Assembly: GCA_019321725.1 (NCBI GenBank) | Contig: CM033124.1 | Span: 4,898,001-4,962,000 of the forward strand | Direction: 5' to 3' | Length of the DNA: 64,000 bases | DNA from: Paulownia fortunei | Lineage: Eukaryota; Streptophyta; Magnoliopsida; Lamiales; Paulowniaceae | Shown: one piece after another, positions 11,537 to 21,872 of the stretch | Position numbering within the stretch: position 1 is the stretch's first letter | How the letters are laid out: every line of letters begins with the position of its first letter | Notes under the pieces: model-generated | The model's input: the letters and a program-made list of their open reading frames with translations, nothing else | What the model was told of the DNA's origin: nothing | The model's database searches: none | Position numbers and translations under genes: made by a program

Positions 11537-12346
11537 TTATTTGCTAAGAACATAGTTCTTATCCATGGGTGTGTCAACAGGATTAGCATTATACATACGA
11601 AAGCGTTCTATAATCCTCTTGATATAAGCCTCTTGAGACAAATTCAAGAATTTTTTTGAACGATCCCTGTGTATCTTAACACCAAGTGTGTATTTAGCTT
11701 CTTCCATGTCCTTTATCTCAAAAGTAGAGGACAACCACTTCTGAGTGGCGACAATCATCTCCATATCATTCCCAGCCAACAAAATGTCGTCCACATACAG
11801 TAAGAGTATTAAGAAATTCCTTTCACTTCTCTTGACATACACACAATGGTCTTTCTCGATCATCGTAAAGCCTATTGTAGTGATAGCTCGATAAAAATGA
11901 TGGTACCACTATCTGGACGATTGTTTCAGTCCATAAATAGAACGTTTTAAGCGGCATACTTTACGCTCTTGTCCCATTTCCTAAAATCCAATAGGTTAAT
12001 CTATGTAGATCTCCTCGTCTAACTCTCCATTGAGAAATGTTGTCTTAACGTCCATCTGAAATAATTCCAGATCTAGGTGGGCAACAATGGCTAATATGAG
12101 GCGAATAGAGATAAACCTCACCACTGGAGAGAATCTCTCTTCATAATCTATACCCTCTCTTTGGGTATAACCCTTCGCCACAAGTCGAGCTTTATACTTG
12201 TTGATTGATCCATCTGATTTTCGCTTGACCTTTAGAACCCATTTGTTCCCAATGGTCTTGCGTCCAAATGGATGATCGACTAGCTCCCAAACATGGTTCT
12301 TAGCCATCGAGCTCGCTATCCACTTATTTGTATTTGGAGAAGTCAT
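11537..12346 (-). pseudogene. Copia reverse transcriptase in two pieces
   Basis: The N-terminal piece (12346-11996, 116 residues) holds the [18 protein letters not shown] entry, [19 protein letters not shown] and [17 protein letters not shown], which carries the first catalytic Asp. The C-terminal piece (11863-11537, 108 residues) holds LLYVDDILLAG, the YVDD active site at residues 23-26, then the FEIKDMEEAKYTLGVKIHRD block. Between them (11995-11864) the expected KKSLYGLKQ region survives only in shifted frames with stops. RT function is lost. Copy at 42975-43784. Confidence 0.85.
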
Positions 12347-12556
12347 AACCTATTCATAAATGGCTGGCTCATCAACATCCACAACACACATGAAAGATTC
12401 CCCTTCGATTTCATAATATCGATGGGGTATATTTCCACGTTTGCTCTTACGCGCTTGTGGATTTTGAGAGTCTTCTTCCAGTAGGTCACTCCCACTATAT
12501 TTAAGGTTGCTTGCATTATCCCCGTTAATTACTGGATAAGGCTACGAAGCCTCACC

Positions 12557-13627
12557 CTAGCTAGGGATTGGAGCGCCACCTTGAGGATCTTGCAACTCAT
12601 ATAGTTCAAGTGCCCCTTTGACTTCACCGATGGTCAAAAAAACCTCCTTGAGGAAATTCACAACACGGGACTTAATTTCAGTCATTCCTCCATCAGGGTG
12701 TTCATCGTACATCACATAGCCCTTTAAGTGATCACAATACCTTATAAAGATATGTTTGACTGCTCTAGGGCCAAGCTTTCCATGCTTATGAGAAGTGTTG
12801 TGAACAAACCCAGCCGACCCCCAAGGGCGTAAGCCTTCTAAATTAGGCTTTCTGCCATTCCACATCTCATAGGGTGTCGAAAGAACTAACTTAGAAGGCA
12901 CACGGTTCAATATGTAGGCAGCAGTCAAAATTGCATCATCCCAAAATGATATTAGAAGATTTTCTTGCGCCATTATTGATCTGGCCATATCCAGAAATGT
13001 GCGATTCGATCTCTCTGCAACCCCATTTTGTTACGGAGTGTGTGGAATAGTTAATTGTCTGATAATCCCTTTTCCTTCACACATTTGTCTAAACTGATCA
13101 GATAAATATTCTTGCCCTTTGTCAGTACGTAGAATTTTGAGGTTCCTATCTCTTTGGTTCTCAACCTTTGTCAAGAATCGCTTAAAATAATCAAGCGCTT
13201 CTGATCAATGAGACAAGAGATATACTGACCCATAGCGCGAATAATCATCAATAAAAGTGAGAAAATAGGATGCACCATGTCGTGCCCTTACATTCATGGG
13301 TTCACATATGTCCGAGTGGACTAACTCTAGAGGATGAGTAGCCCTCTTTGCCTTTCCAAAAGGCTTTCGGCAAGCTTTTCCTGCCAGACATGGTTCACAC
13401 ACAGGAAGGTTGACTTTAGCGAGGTGGCCAAAAAAACCTTCTCGAGCTAACCTAGTCATCTTTTCTTGTCCTATGTGTCCTAATCTTGCATGCCACTTAA
13501 TAGAATCAGAAATAGCATCAACAGTCGAAGAAATATAAGAAACGTAATCATTAGATAATTCTAACATGAAAAATCCATTATTCATAAATCCTAAGCCATA
13601 AAGGTATTTGCCATAAAAAATAGACAA
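12557..13627 (-). pseudogene. Copia integrase (zinc-binding and catalytic core)
   Basis: The frame 13627-13205 contains the pre-integrase HHCC zinc module (WHARLGHIG, then PVCEPCLAGKA), then LVHSDICEP with the first catalytic Asp and FIDDYSRYG. Between 13204 and 12989 the core continues in a decayed frame: LKILRTDKGQEY with the second Asp, then HTP followed by a stop, then QNGVAERSN. The stop is TAA where CAA (Gln) is expected, near 13034. The frame 12988-12557 has SFWDDAILTAAYILNRVPS and NGRKPNLEGLRPWG, then linker. The region 12347-12556 is the decayed integrase-RT spacer. Copy at 43995-45065. Confidence 0.85.
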
Positions 13628-13711
13628 GTTGGTTCACTCAAACAAGAAAGAAAAACCATGTTCAGAAAGTGCACTAACTGAAAGTAAGTTACATCGAATG
13701 CTAGGTGCATA

Positions 13712-14041
13712 TTACACATCACTAAGGAGTAGCTCTCGCCCAGTACCGAGCTTGAGCTGGTATGACCCAACTCCAAGAAGCTCCTCTTGTGCGCCATTCC
13801 CCATAGCAATGTAGTAGCTACATGTTAACACTCGATGATAATCTACAAATCCTACTTGATCCCTTGTCACGTGTTTTGTTGCCCTTGTGCCTACAATCCA
13901 ACCAAGGAGAGAATTAGCAACAAAAACTTGCAAGCATATGAATGAACTAAGAGAGTTAGGAGTGGGTCTTACCTTCTTTGGCTCAATGCAATCATGAGCG
14001 AAGTGACCCAACTTTCCACAGTTAAAACACTTATCTTTCTT
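13712..14041 (-). pseudogene. Copia gag zinc knuckle and protease with lost active site
   Basis: Coding-strand reading from about 14035 gives KCFNCGKLGHFAHDCIEPKK, an intact CX2CX4HX4C zinc knuckle of the nucleocapsid. About 45 residues later comes the protease active-site region, which reads WIVGTRATKHV where copia elements have WIVDTGATxH. Both the catalytic Asp and the Gly are replaced. The rest (YYIAMGNGAQEELLGVGSYQL) is normal protease sequence. Copy at 45150-45479. Confidence 0.85.
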
Positions 14042-14086
14042 TATTTCACCCCTTTTGCCTCAACGACGCTTCATAGACTTATCACC

Positions 14087-14975
14087 TTATAGGGCCAAGT
14101 TCTGGCTTTGACCACTGCTTTGTCCAGTATCCTTCTGCTTGTTCCAGTATTTGCCTTTATTGGGCTTACGCTGTCTACCATGTGCGACAAGAGCTGCTAC
14201 TTGTGCTCGCTTTAACTCTCGACGGTCAGCCTCAAGCTTGAGATGACTGGAGACACTATTGAATGTCTGGATTTGCTTATTATGCGTAAGCACAAGCTTA
14301 ACATGTCCTTAAGTCTGCTCAGGTAGCGACCTTAGGACAGCCAAAACTTATTGTTCATCAGTGAGCTCACTTCCAGTATTTTGAAGCTCTCGAATTATAT
14401 CCTTCATCATATCAAGATATTGGGTTATCGAGTGCTTCGGGTCAAGCACGTACTGGTTGAACCTAAGGGTTAGTGCCCTCAGTCTTGTAGCCGAAGTGCT
14501 ACCGTACGTGACCTTCAACACATCCCACAGCTCTAGAGCTGTAGGATACTGTTCAAACTCAGATCAAATTATCGTGCATGTAGCTTAATATAGTAAAGCG
14601 TGCACTCTTATCTTGATCCATCCACTTATTGTACGCATCTATATCGCAACGATATTGGGTAGTTGGTCCATTTTCTAGCTCAGTTGGCATAGGCATAGTA
14701 TTGGTAAGATGATCAAGGATCTTTTCTTTGTGCAACAAAAATTGAATTTTTCTATGCCACATTGCATAGTTCTGGCCATCAAGTTTTCCAGTACCATAGA
14801 AATCAAAAAAAGCTACTTGGGCATCCATTACTGTATAATATGCGCAATAAGTGAGGTACTGGTCTAAAATTTTATCCTGATCCAGGTAAATATTTATCAT
14901 TTTCTTTAATTCAGTTAGATCGAAAATCTTGCCACCAAGGCTAGTAATCATTTCCCACCAAATTAAAAAACACAA
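14087..14975 (-). pseudogene. Copia gag
   Basis: The upstream frame (14975-14559) includes KLDGQNYAMWHRKIQFLL, the LxGxNYxxW block that opens the copia gag (UBN2-type) domain, and DQDKSARFTILSYM. The middle (14558-14294) continues gag similarity with stops (ELWDVLKVTYGS, then LTLRFNQYVLD). The C-terminal piece (14293-14087) is the basic linker before the zinc knuckle (LKRAQVAALVAHGRQRKP). The segment upstream of KLDGQ is probably 5' leader read through. Copy at 45525-46413. Confidence 0.8.
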
Positions 14976-15843
14976 TAAAAAATTACTGATCCATGAATAA
15001 AATTAAAAATGTCCATAAAAAATGCATACATTAAATACGAATAATAATCTTGAGTTGAAATTTAGTGCGTCATGTCGAGACAATTATTGGCCTATGGTGG
15101 TAATTAATAAAACATATCCTAAAAAATATATATACATGGCCTCCAAAAAAAATAGCCTCATAAATATAAGAAAAAAAAATTATATTTTTCAAGACCTACT
15201 ACATAAATCTAAAATTGAAAAATCGTATTACCACCATTTTCATTAATTATCTCTCAAATAATTATAAAAACATAACATACATGAGCACCCAAAATGTCAA
15301 CTCCCATTTTATGCATATTGATAAATATTCGCATTGGACAAAATAACATAATCACAAAAAAATACAATTAAAACAAATTTAAGCCTAAAAAATAATTCTA
15401 GAATTTTCAAAAATAAATTCTATATGTTCAAATAGGCTAGAAAAAATAAAAAATTAAATTCTGGCCATTTGGCACACGCCAGCCATTTGCTGGCTTTGTT
15501 TCTCCTGCTGCGTCACATGGTGCAGCAGCAGAGACCACCTTTCTTTTTTTATATATAAATAAAGGAAAACTTCAATGCCTCATGGGCAGACATTCTCCGA
15601 CGCGCTTTTTCGATGGATACTAATTTCCAGCAATAAAATATTTTTCTCAATACTAATTCATTTTTGATACATAATATCAATTTAATTTTTTTTTCTTTTC
15701 ATGCTTTACAACATGACATCAATATTATGCATCAATTAAATTTAAATTTAAACATGTATTTATACATACAAATACAATATATAATCTTTAAAGTCTATTT
15801 TCATGATTGAATTTAAATCATGAAGGCGAGGTCGAGCCCTAAT
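14976..15843 (-). other. Copia 5' leader with GC-rich hairpins
   Basis: Untranslated stretch between PBS and gag, very AT-rich except for 15471-15540. There GCCAGC/GCTGGC and CTGCTGC/GCAGCAG form two adjacent stem-loops. The plus-strand frame at 15022-15246 has no domain. The position, just downstream of the PBS on the coding strand, is where LTR retrotransposon dimerisation or packaging structures usually lie; that role is inference. Copy at 46414-47281. Confidence 0.6.
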
Positions 15844-15856
15844 GGCTCTAATACCA
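15844..15856 (-). other. Copia primer-binding site, initiator tRNA-Met type
   Basis: The coding strand reads TGGTATTAGAGCC one base after the 5' LTR. The plant copia consensus is TGGTATCAGAGC, so there is one mismatch. Copy at 47282-47294. Confidence 0.85.
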
Positions 15857-15857
15857 C

Positions 15858-16301
15858 TGTAAGTAATTTATAATCACATATAAATAATAATTGAATCAAT
15901 ATTACCTCAGTAGTGGAAATTCGTTTGATTCATGGATGAACAACTCGGCTACAAGCCTCCCAATACTATCACCACAGTTTTTCTCGCTTCAGTAAATACT
16001 ATTAGAGCATTCACTAAATTTCTAACTACACACCTTAAACCCGTGGAGATTTCTATGCTTTTGGTGATACTCCAAGAATAAACATAGAGAGAATATGGAG
16101 GAGAGAGAATATTTTTCTATTAGTTAAATTATGTATCATTATGATATCTTATAGTGGTAGGGAGAGATAACAAAAAATATTCTCTCTATCCCTATCACTC
16201 TTTGAGTCTGATCGAGAGAGGTTTTTTGATAACTATCATCCTTAGCCAATTAGGATTCTAACTAATCACAAATATGGATACAAATCAAAAATGCATCAAT
16301 A
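15858..16301 (-). repeat. Copia 5' LTR (444 bp)
   Basis: Partner of 9309-9752, same length and ends. Followed on the plus strand by the flank CGAGC. Copy at 47296-47739. Confidence 0.9.
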
Positions 16302-18239
16302 CGAGCTTTTATACTCTTGTAAAAAATAATGTTATTCATAATGTTTATTAAACAAAGATCATTTTCTTTATCTTTAATTATCTTGTCAATTAGATAAAAT
16401 TTCTAGATCATAATAACTAAGGGGCAACGTTGCGCATATGATGGCGATCATAGAACATAGCTCAATAGCTTTAATTTTAAATATGTTACGAGTTGAAGGT
16501 TCATTAAAATGGATATCGATAAGCCCATATACTCACTCGCACATACGATACATACTCGAAAGAAGAATGTCTCATTCCATAGATATTGATGTAGGGATGC
16601 TAATGCATTTGTCTAGGTGCTTTTTGGGGAATAAACACACCGAATGGGCTACAGGACATTTTCAATTGGAAAAATTGTTCATTGAATGAGAATTTTCTTG
16701 TTACGATAGTACATGAACTAGTTCTTAGACTTTAGGCACCATGATGGTATTATGCACACATCATGCACTCTGATGTATTTTCCGATTGTGTGATAATTAT
16801 TAAAGGTTATGTTAGGTGTATGATCTTCGTATATGGAGGTCAATGAATAGCCAATAAATGATCCATCACCTATCTGGTTGAATAGGTGAATATAAAAAAA
16901 ATAGTCCTTGATCTCGAAGAGCTTGGCCAAGATAGAATGAATACTAGACGTGAAATTTTCTAGTAATTTATCAAATGATCAATGTAACTTGAAATGGGAT
17001 ATAGTTATTAACTCATATAGGGTTTTGACTGATAATCCACGCTTTAGATTTAATCGGGAGATTAGTTGATGGAAGTATCATATTTGCACGGACTCGTAAT
17101 AGAAAAGCTTCACTTGCTATTCATTTAATAATATGTAGTCAAGATGCAATGCTAGGTGCTTCCCTTGACTTATTAGATGGTTGGAATTTAGAAGTCAATT
17201 CCAAGTGGATTTTTTAATTAGAAAATCAATTTATTTATAAGTTGCAAAGATTGCAAGTCCACTTTTTGCTTAGTTATGAACTTAATGAGTCAACATAAAT
17301 CAAGATAATCTACTTCTAATTAAATGTGATCCAAGGTATTGGATAAAGTTAATTAATCTAAGGTGTTGGATTAATTTAATTAATAATAATTAATTAACTT
17401 GAGATATAATTAATTTAAGGGCTTAAATTAATTAATCTAAATTAAAAATATAATTATTTATTTGGATCTAATAAGAATTAGGGGCTTACGGGAGTGAGTT
17501 AATTAGTTGATTGGATTCAATTAATTAGCTAGGTTTAAATTAATTTAAGGAGTTAAATTCATTTAACTAATTAAAATAATAGGATTGTTTTAATTTGGCT
17601 TAATATGATTAGGTGGCTTTTTACAGAATCAATCAATTGATTGATTTGGTCAATTAATTAAATTGGGCTTTTATTAATTGATGGAGATCAATTTATTCCA
17701 AGTTTATGAGGTCAGAGGTCCATTAGAATTCTTAATTACAAGAATTAAAGAGTCCTAGTAAAAGATGAAAAAGTCATTCTCTTGAAGAGAAAGAAAGAAA
17801 TAAGAGATATGGAAGGAGAGTATTTCTTAATTAGATTAGCAAAGGAATGAGGATAAAAAAGGAATAAGTTGGAGACCTAATGAGATTATGTCAAGATCAT
17901 CTTGTGTATTAATACACAAGAGGGGCTGAAACTTCAAAGCTAATGAGACTCAAATTTTTTAATACTTCTCCCCTTTTCCATCTTTTATGTTTTCTTTTAT
18001 TTTTTTCTACAAGAAAAGTCATTCCATCATAAAGGTTCCATCCCTTTTAGATAAAAGTGCAATTCCTTTAATCACTTGTTGATTTAAGAATTATTTTTCA
18101 CTCCCAAATTATATTAGAAATAAGAAGACTAAATGCACTAGCAAGAATTTAGTGCTTATAGATTTACTCGAGGTGTAGATACCATTAGAGGAGTTACACT
18201 TGAAGTTCTTCATGAACCATTTGGGAGATTCCAATGAAG
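16302..18239. repeat. Diverged dispersed repeat, member 1
   Basis: From about 16520 to 18240 this resembles 19490-21070 in the same order. Matching blocks are ATACGATACATACTCG (16550/19520), GAATGTCTCATT, TTACGATAGT (16699/19680), ATGGAGGTCAATGA against ATGGAGGTTAATGA, TCGGGAGATTAGT, a TTAATTAATT-rich block (17330-17690/20270-20520), and GAGGGGCTGAAA (17919/20667). It is probably an LTR or non-coding part of an unrecognised retroelement family. A 22-base perfect palindrome lies at 17900-17921. The open frames in it have no domain. It is interrupted at 18245 by a solo LTR. Copy at 47740-49677. Confidence 0.6.
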
Positions 18240-18244
18240 GAGTT

Positions 18245-19380
18245 TGGTATGTGTTGTTCAGCATACCAAATTAAAACCTTACTACTAAAATAATTTTACA
18301 AGTATAGTGTGAGTCGATCTCGCGAAAACCAAAGCTAATTAATTTATTATCCAATTGGTAACTAATGACTCGACTCAATAATAATATGTTATAATTAAGA
18401 TATCAAAGTAATAAAATACTGAGGATTAAGAATCAATTCTAAAGTTTTGGATAGAGGAACGATTATTTATTACTAATTTTACCTCTTTTTAAAATATCAC
18501 TATTGAAATCCATACATAATAAATATTTTAATAGGAAGATATTATCAGATAGCTCATCTATTAAAGTGACAATGATATTGTCTTATTGTCTATAAATTAT
18601 CTTTTAATACTAACACTTATTTATGGTATGAAGTATTTATACACACAGTTATCTACAAAATATTATAATTTCATGTTAGCAGTCGGTATAGCAGAACCAA
18701 CATCTAGCTAAATGAACTCAAGTATTTTTTGTGTTATTAATGATTCATAAATCAAGAACCACCATTAAACAAAGAGGGTTTTAATGCCAACACTTATTTA
18801 TATTATCAAGTATATATTTATGCATACCTTTGTCTACAATAAATCAGAATTTCACGTTAGCAGTTGACATAGTAGAATCGAATATCTAACTAAATGAACC
18901 CAAGTATTTTATTGTGTTATTAGTAATACATAAATCAAGAAGCGCCACTAAACAAGGATGATTTTAATCATAAATTAAAATAATAATATAATACATTTAA
19001 GTGTTAAACATTTTTATAATCGTTCCTCTTCCTCCGTCAAGAGGTTCACCCTTTCTTCTTAGTTAAATAAAATTTAAAAAAACAAAATAAAAATAGAAAA
19101 ACCTATACATAGAAGAAATCATAGAAAATATATTTTCATTACTATTAGAAAATTAAATATAAAAGGGTGAGGGTTTGATTTGAATAACTAAATTGCAGAA
19201 AATGTAACTAAACTAAAATATGCCAATCATCGAAAATCAAATAAATGAACACAAAAATAATGAAGGTTTTGGTTAAGGTTTCATTGACCACCACTAGACA
19301 ATGAATTGTAAATTGATATTAATATTACTCCCACTTTTCAATTGAAACTATCAACTATAGATACCATCAATCTCTGTTAT
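18245..19380 (-). mobile_element. Solo gypsy LTR cut off by the assembly gap
   Basis: Left part of the LTR that is complete at 49683-52262. The preceding target copy GAGTT is at 18240-18244. The sequence stops at the N run inside the LTR, so the right end and second target copy are missing from this copy. Confidence 0.85.
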
Positions 19381-19480
19381 NNNNNNNNNNNNNNNNNNNN
19401 NNNNNNNNNNNNNNNNNNNNNNNNNNNNNNNNNNNNNNNNNNNNNNNNNNNNNNNNNNNNNNNNNNNNNNNNNNNNNNNN
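19381..19480. other. Assembly gap (100 N)
   Basis: Exactly 100 undetermined bases, the conventional placeholder for a scaffold gap of unknown size. Sequence to the left equals the interior of copy A'. Sequence to the right begins inside a diverged repeat. Confidence 0.98.
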
Positions 19481-21070
19481 TTGAAACAAAACATCAAGTA
19501 GCCCAATAGACTCATGCATACGATACATACTCGCATGAGGAGAATGTCTCATTTCATAGGCATTAGCGTAGTGACTCAAGCACATGTACGTAGGTGTTTG
19601 TTAGAGAACAGGTACACTAAACTAACCTACCAGATATTGTTAATTGAAAATTCATTTGTCGAATTAAGAATTTTTATGTTACGATAGTGCATGATTAGTT
19701 ATTTGACTTGAAACACCATAGTAATCTTGTGCGTGTCATGTCTTACTTTGATGTAACAATCACAAAGGGATTACGTTGGGTATTGCATCTACATGTATGG
19801 AGGTTAATGAGTGACTAACAAATAATTCATCTTTTGTCTAGTAGAACAAGTGAATCTCCTATATTTTTATAGTTTGTAACTCTAAAATCCTTGGCCAACG
19901 TATGATGAATGTCAGAAGGATTTCTGACGATTCGTTTAGAGTCACTGAAAATTGAAATGGAATCATAGTTATTAAGTCAATTATGATTTTTACTTTTATT
20001 CATGTTCTAGATTCAATCGGGAGATTAGTAGACAGAATGATCTTATGTGCATGATATTCGTAATTGTAATAGGATCACTTGCTATTTTACCTAAGGCTAG
20101 CTTGTCATGATTACTTGTTATGTGTTTTTATGGATAATGATGTTATTGGTTTTAAAGAGTTAATTTTAAGCAGATTAATTAATTGAAATAATTGTTATTC
20201 ATAAGTTGCAAGTGTTACAAATCCAATACTAGTTTATTAGTGAACTTAAAGGGTCACACATATTTTATAATGAATAATCTCTGATCTAAAATTAATCTAA
20301 AGAGTTGGATATAATTAATAAATTGAATTAATTATTTAAAGATTAAATTAATTCAAATTAATTGAGTTAATTATCTAATTAAATAATAGAATTATTTAAT
20401 TGGATCCAAAAAGATTGATAATCTAATTTGGAGTGAATTAATTAATTGATTAGATTAATTAATTAAATTTTAGCTAATTAATTAATTGAATTAATTAATG
20501 TGCTTATTAAAGTCCAATCCTAATTTAAAACTAGCTCATTAATAGAAGTCCACTTGAAATATTAGAAAAATTAAATAAAATAAAAAAAATAGTTTTTTTC
20601 TTATTTAATTGATATAAGATATCAATATTGAATTTATGTAATAGGTTCAATATATCTAGAGGAGAGAGGGGCTGAAAATTGATGGCCAATTAAATGCCAT
20701 ATTATGGCCATTAAAGATAAAAGGAAGAGAATAATTTAATATGAAGTGGATTTGGTTTGTTAGGAAAATTAAACTTTCCTGAAAGCATTTGGGCTCCTCA
20801 TCACCTTAGATAACTTTCACATTTTGTTTATAGTGGGGAGGGAACCTAATAATCCCTACTCTACCTTTATTCTCATGTGGAGTTAGGTTCATATCCTTCC
20901 TAGCAGGGTCCTTGGAAGGAACGAATCCTCTATGTTAAATATAGGGGTTGGGGGGTCTCAATGGCATATAGTAGTGTCCCCTTAAAGATACATCATAGTG
21001 AAGTTCACCATGACATTCAGTGTTGGGGTAGTTCACGACTTTATTGGATCTTAGGTGTTCGTGAAATTAT
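19481..21070. repeat. Diverged dispersed repeat, member 2
   Basis: Partner of 16302-18239 (shared blocks are listed there). It differs by many substitutions and indels, so it is an independent family member. It is non-coding and AT-rich. It gives way to copia debris at about 21220. Confidence 0.6.
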
Positions 21071-21219
21071 ACAAACTGCAAATATACGGTGTCAAGTTTT
21101 AATATAATGATGAGGATTGTAATAAAAAATTGTATTAAATACCATAGTTCAAATAGTCCTAATTTTATCTAGAAAATCGAGTAATGATTGGTAAACAATT
21201 CCATAATTTTACTATTCCT

Positions 21220-21867
21220 AAAAATATTTTTTTGCATGGTGACCTCACTAAGGAAATCTATATGGATATGGTATGGGTTGAAACAGTCTCCTCATATATA
21301 GTTTGAGTAGTTTATAGTGTTCTTTTGGCTTGAAATAATATCTTGTGGATCACTATGTTTTTCATCAACATATAGATGTTGGTAAAATTCTTCTTGTTTA
21401 TGTTGAGTATTGTAATTATTGAGGATGACAGCATAAAAATTTAAAGGTTGAAGTTATTTCTTGAATCAAAGTTCCAAACAAAAATCTTCGACAATTATGA
21501 CATTTTTGGGATACTAGAATGCTTTCCTGAAGTATACAATAGATCTATTATGAAGTATACTTTCCTAAAGTATATAGTAGATCTATTATGAGATATTAGA
21601 ATGCTTTCCAGAGCTCATAATAGTACTATACTTTCTTGAAGTATACAGTAGATCTATTATGAGATACTAGAATGCTTGGAGCAAAACCTAGCGATTCTCC
21701 TATGGATGTCAATTTTAAATGTCTAGTAGGTCAAGGTGAATCCAAGAGTATAGAAGATTGGTAGGTAGGCTAAACTATTTGATAGTTACTGCAGTTAGTG
21801 TTACAAGTCTATTTCTCAGTTTACCTCGAACTACTCACAAGGATGCTATTATTTGGATCCTAAGACA
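21220..21867 (+). pseudogene. Copia reverse transcriptase remnant, 5' of a solo LTR
   Basis: Decayed RT read on the plus strand. FLHGDLTKEIYMDM at about 21227 is the catalytic-Asp block (FLHGDLxEEVYM). Around 21375-21470 the frame keeps FFLFMLSIVIIEDDSIKI, the degenerate remains of the YVDD block. KFQTKIFDNYDIFGILE at about 21470 corresponds to KDLGxLxYFLGIE. GAKPSDSPMDVNFKCLVGQ at about 21680 and KDAIIWILRHL at 21841 are the RT-RNase H connection. Three 32-base direct repeats (21522-21553, 21560-21591, 21631-21662) are inserted in the middle. The gene is cut by a solo LTR at 21873. Confidence 0.75.
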
Positions 21868-21872
21868 CTTGA

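Larger units (their letters stand above)
9309..16301 (-). mobile_element. Complete-structure, coding-dead Ty1/copia retrotransposon
   Basis: A 6993-bp element on the minus strand with both LTRs (444 bp each), a PBS, a polypurine tract, and gag, protease, integrase, RT and RNase H in copia order. Flanks read TGAGC (9304-9308) and CGAGC (16302-16306), a 5-base target duplication with one mismatch. The two LTRs differ at roughly 35 positions (near 8 percent by eye), so the insertion is old. All genes are interrupted. RT and RNase H sequence suggests a Tork/TAR-type lineage, but that is a guess from motifs. Confidence 0.9.
1..19380. repeat. Large exact duplication, copy A (partner 31439-50818)
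   Basis: The whole stretch recurs at a constant offset of 31438. Every open frame in it has an identical translation in the second copy, and all nucleotide lines I compared are the same. The copy is already in progress at base 1, so its left end lies outside the window. Its right end is the N gap. Identity over 19 kb of decayed transposon sequence, where other repeats in this window differ by 2 to more than 20 percent, suggests an assembly duplication rather than an old segmental duplication. Confidence 0.95.
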
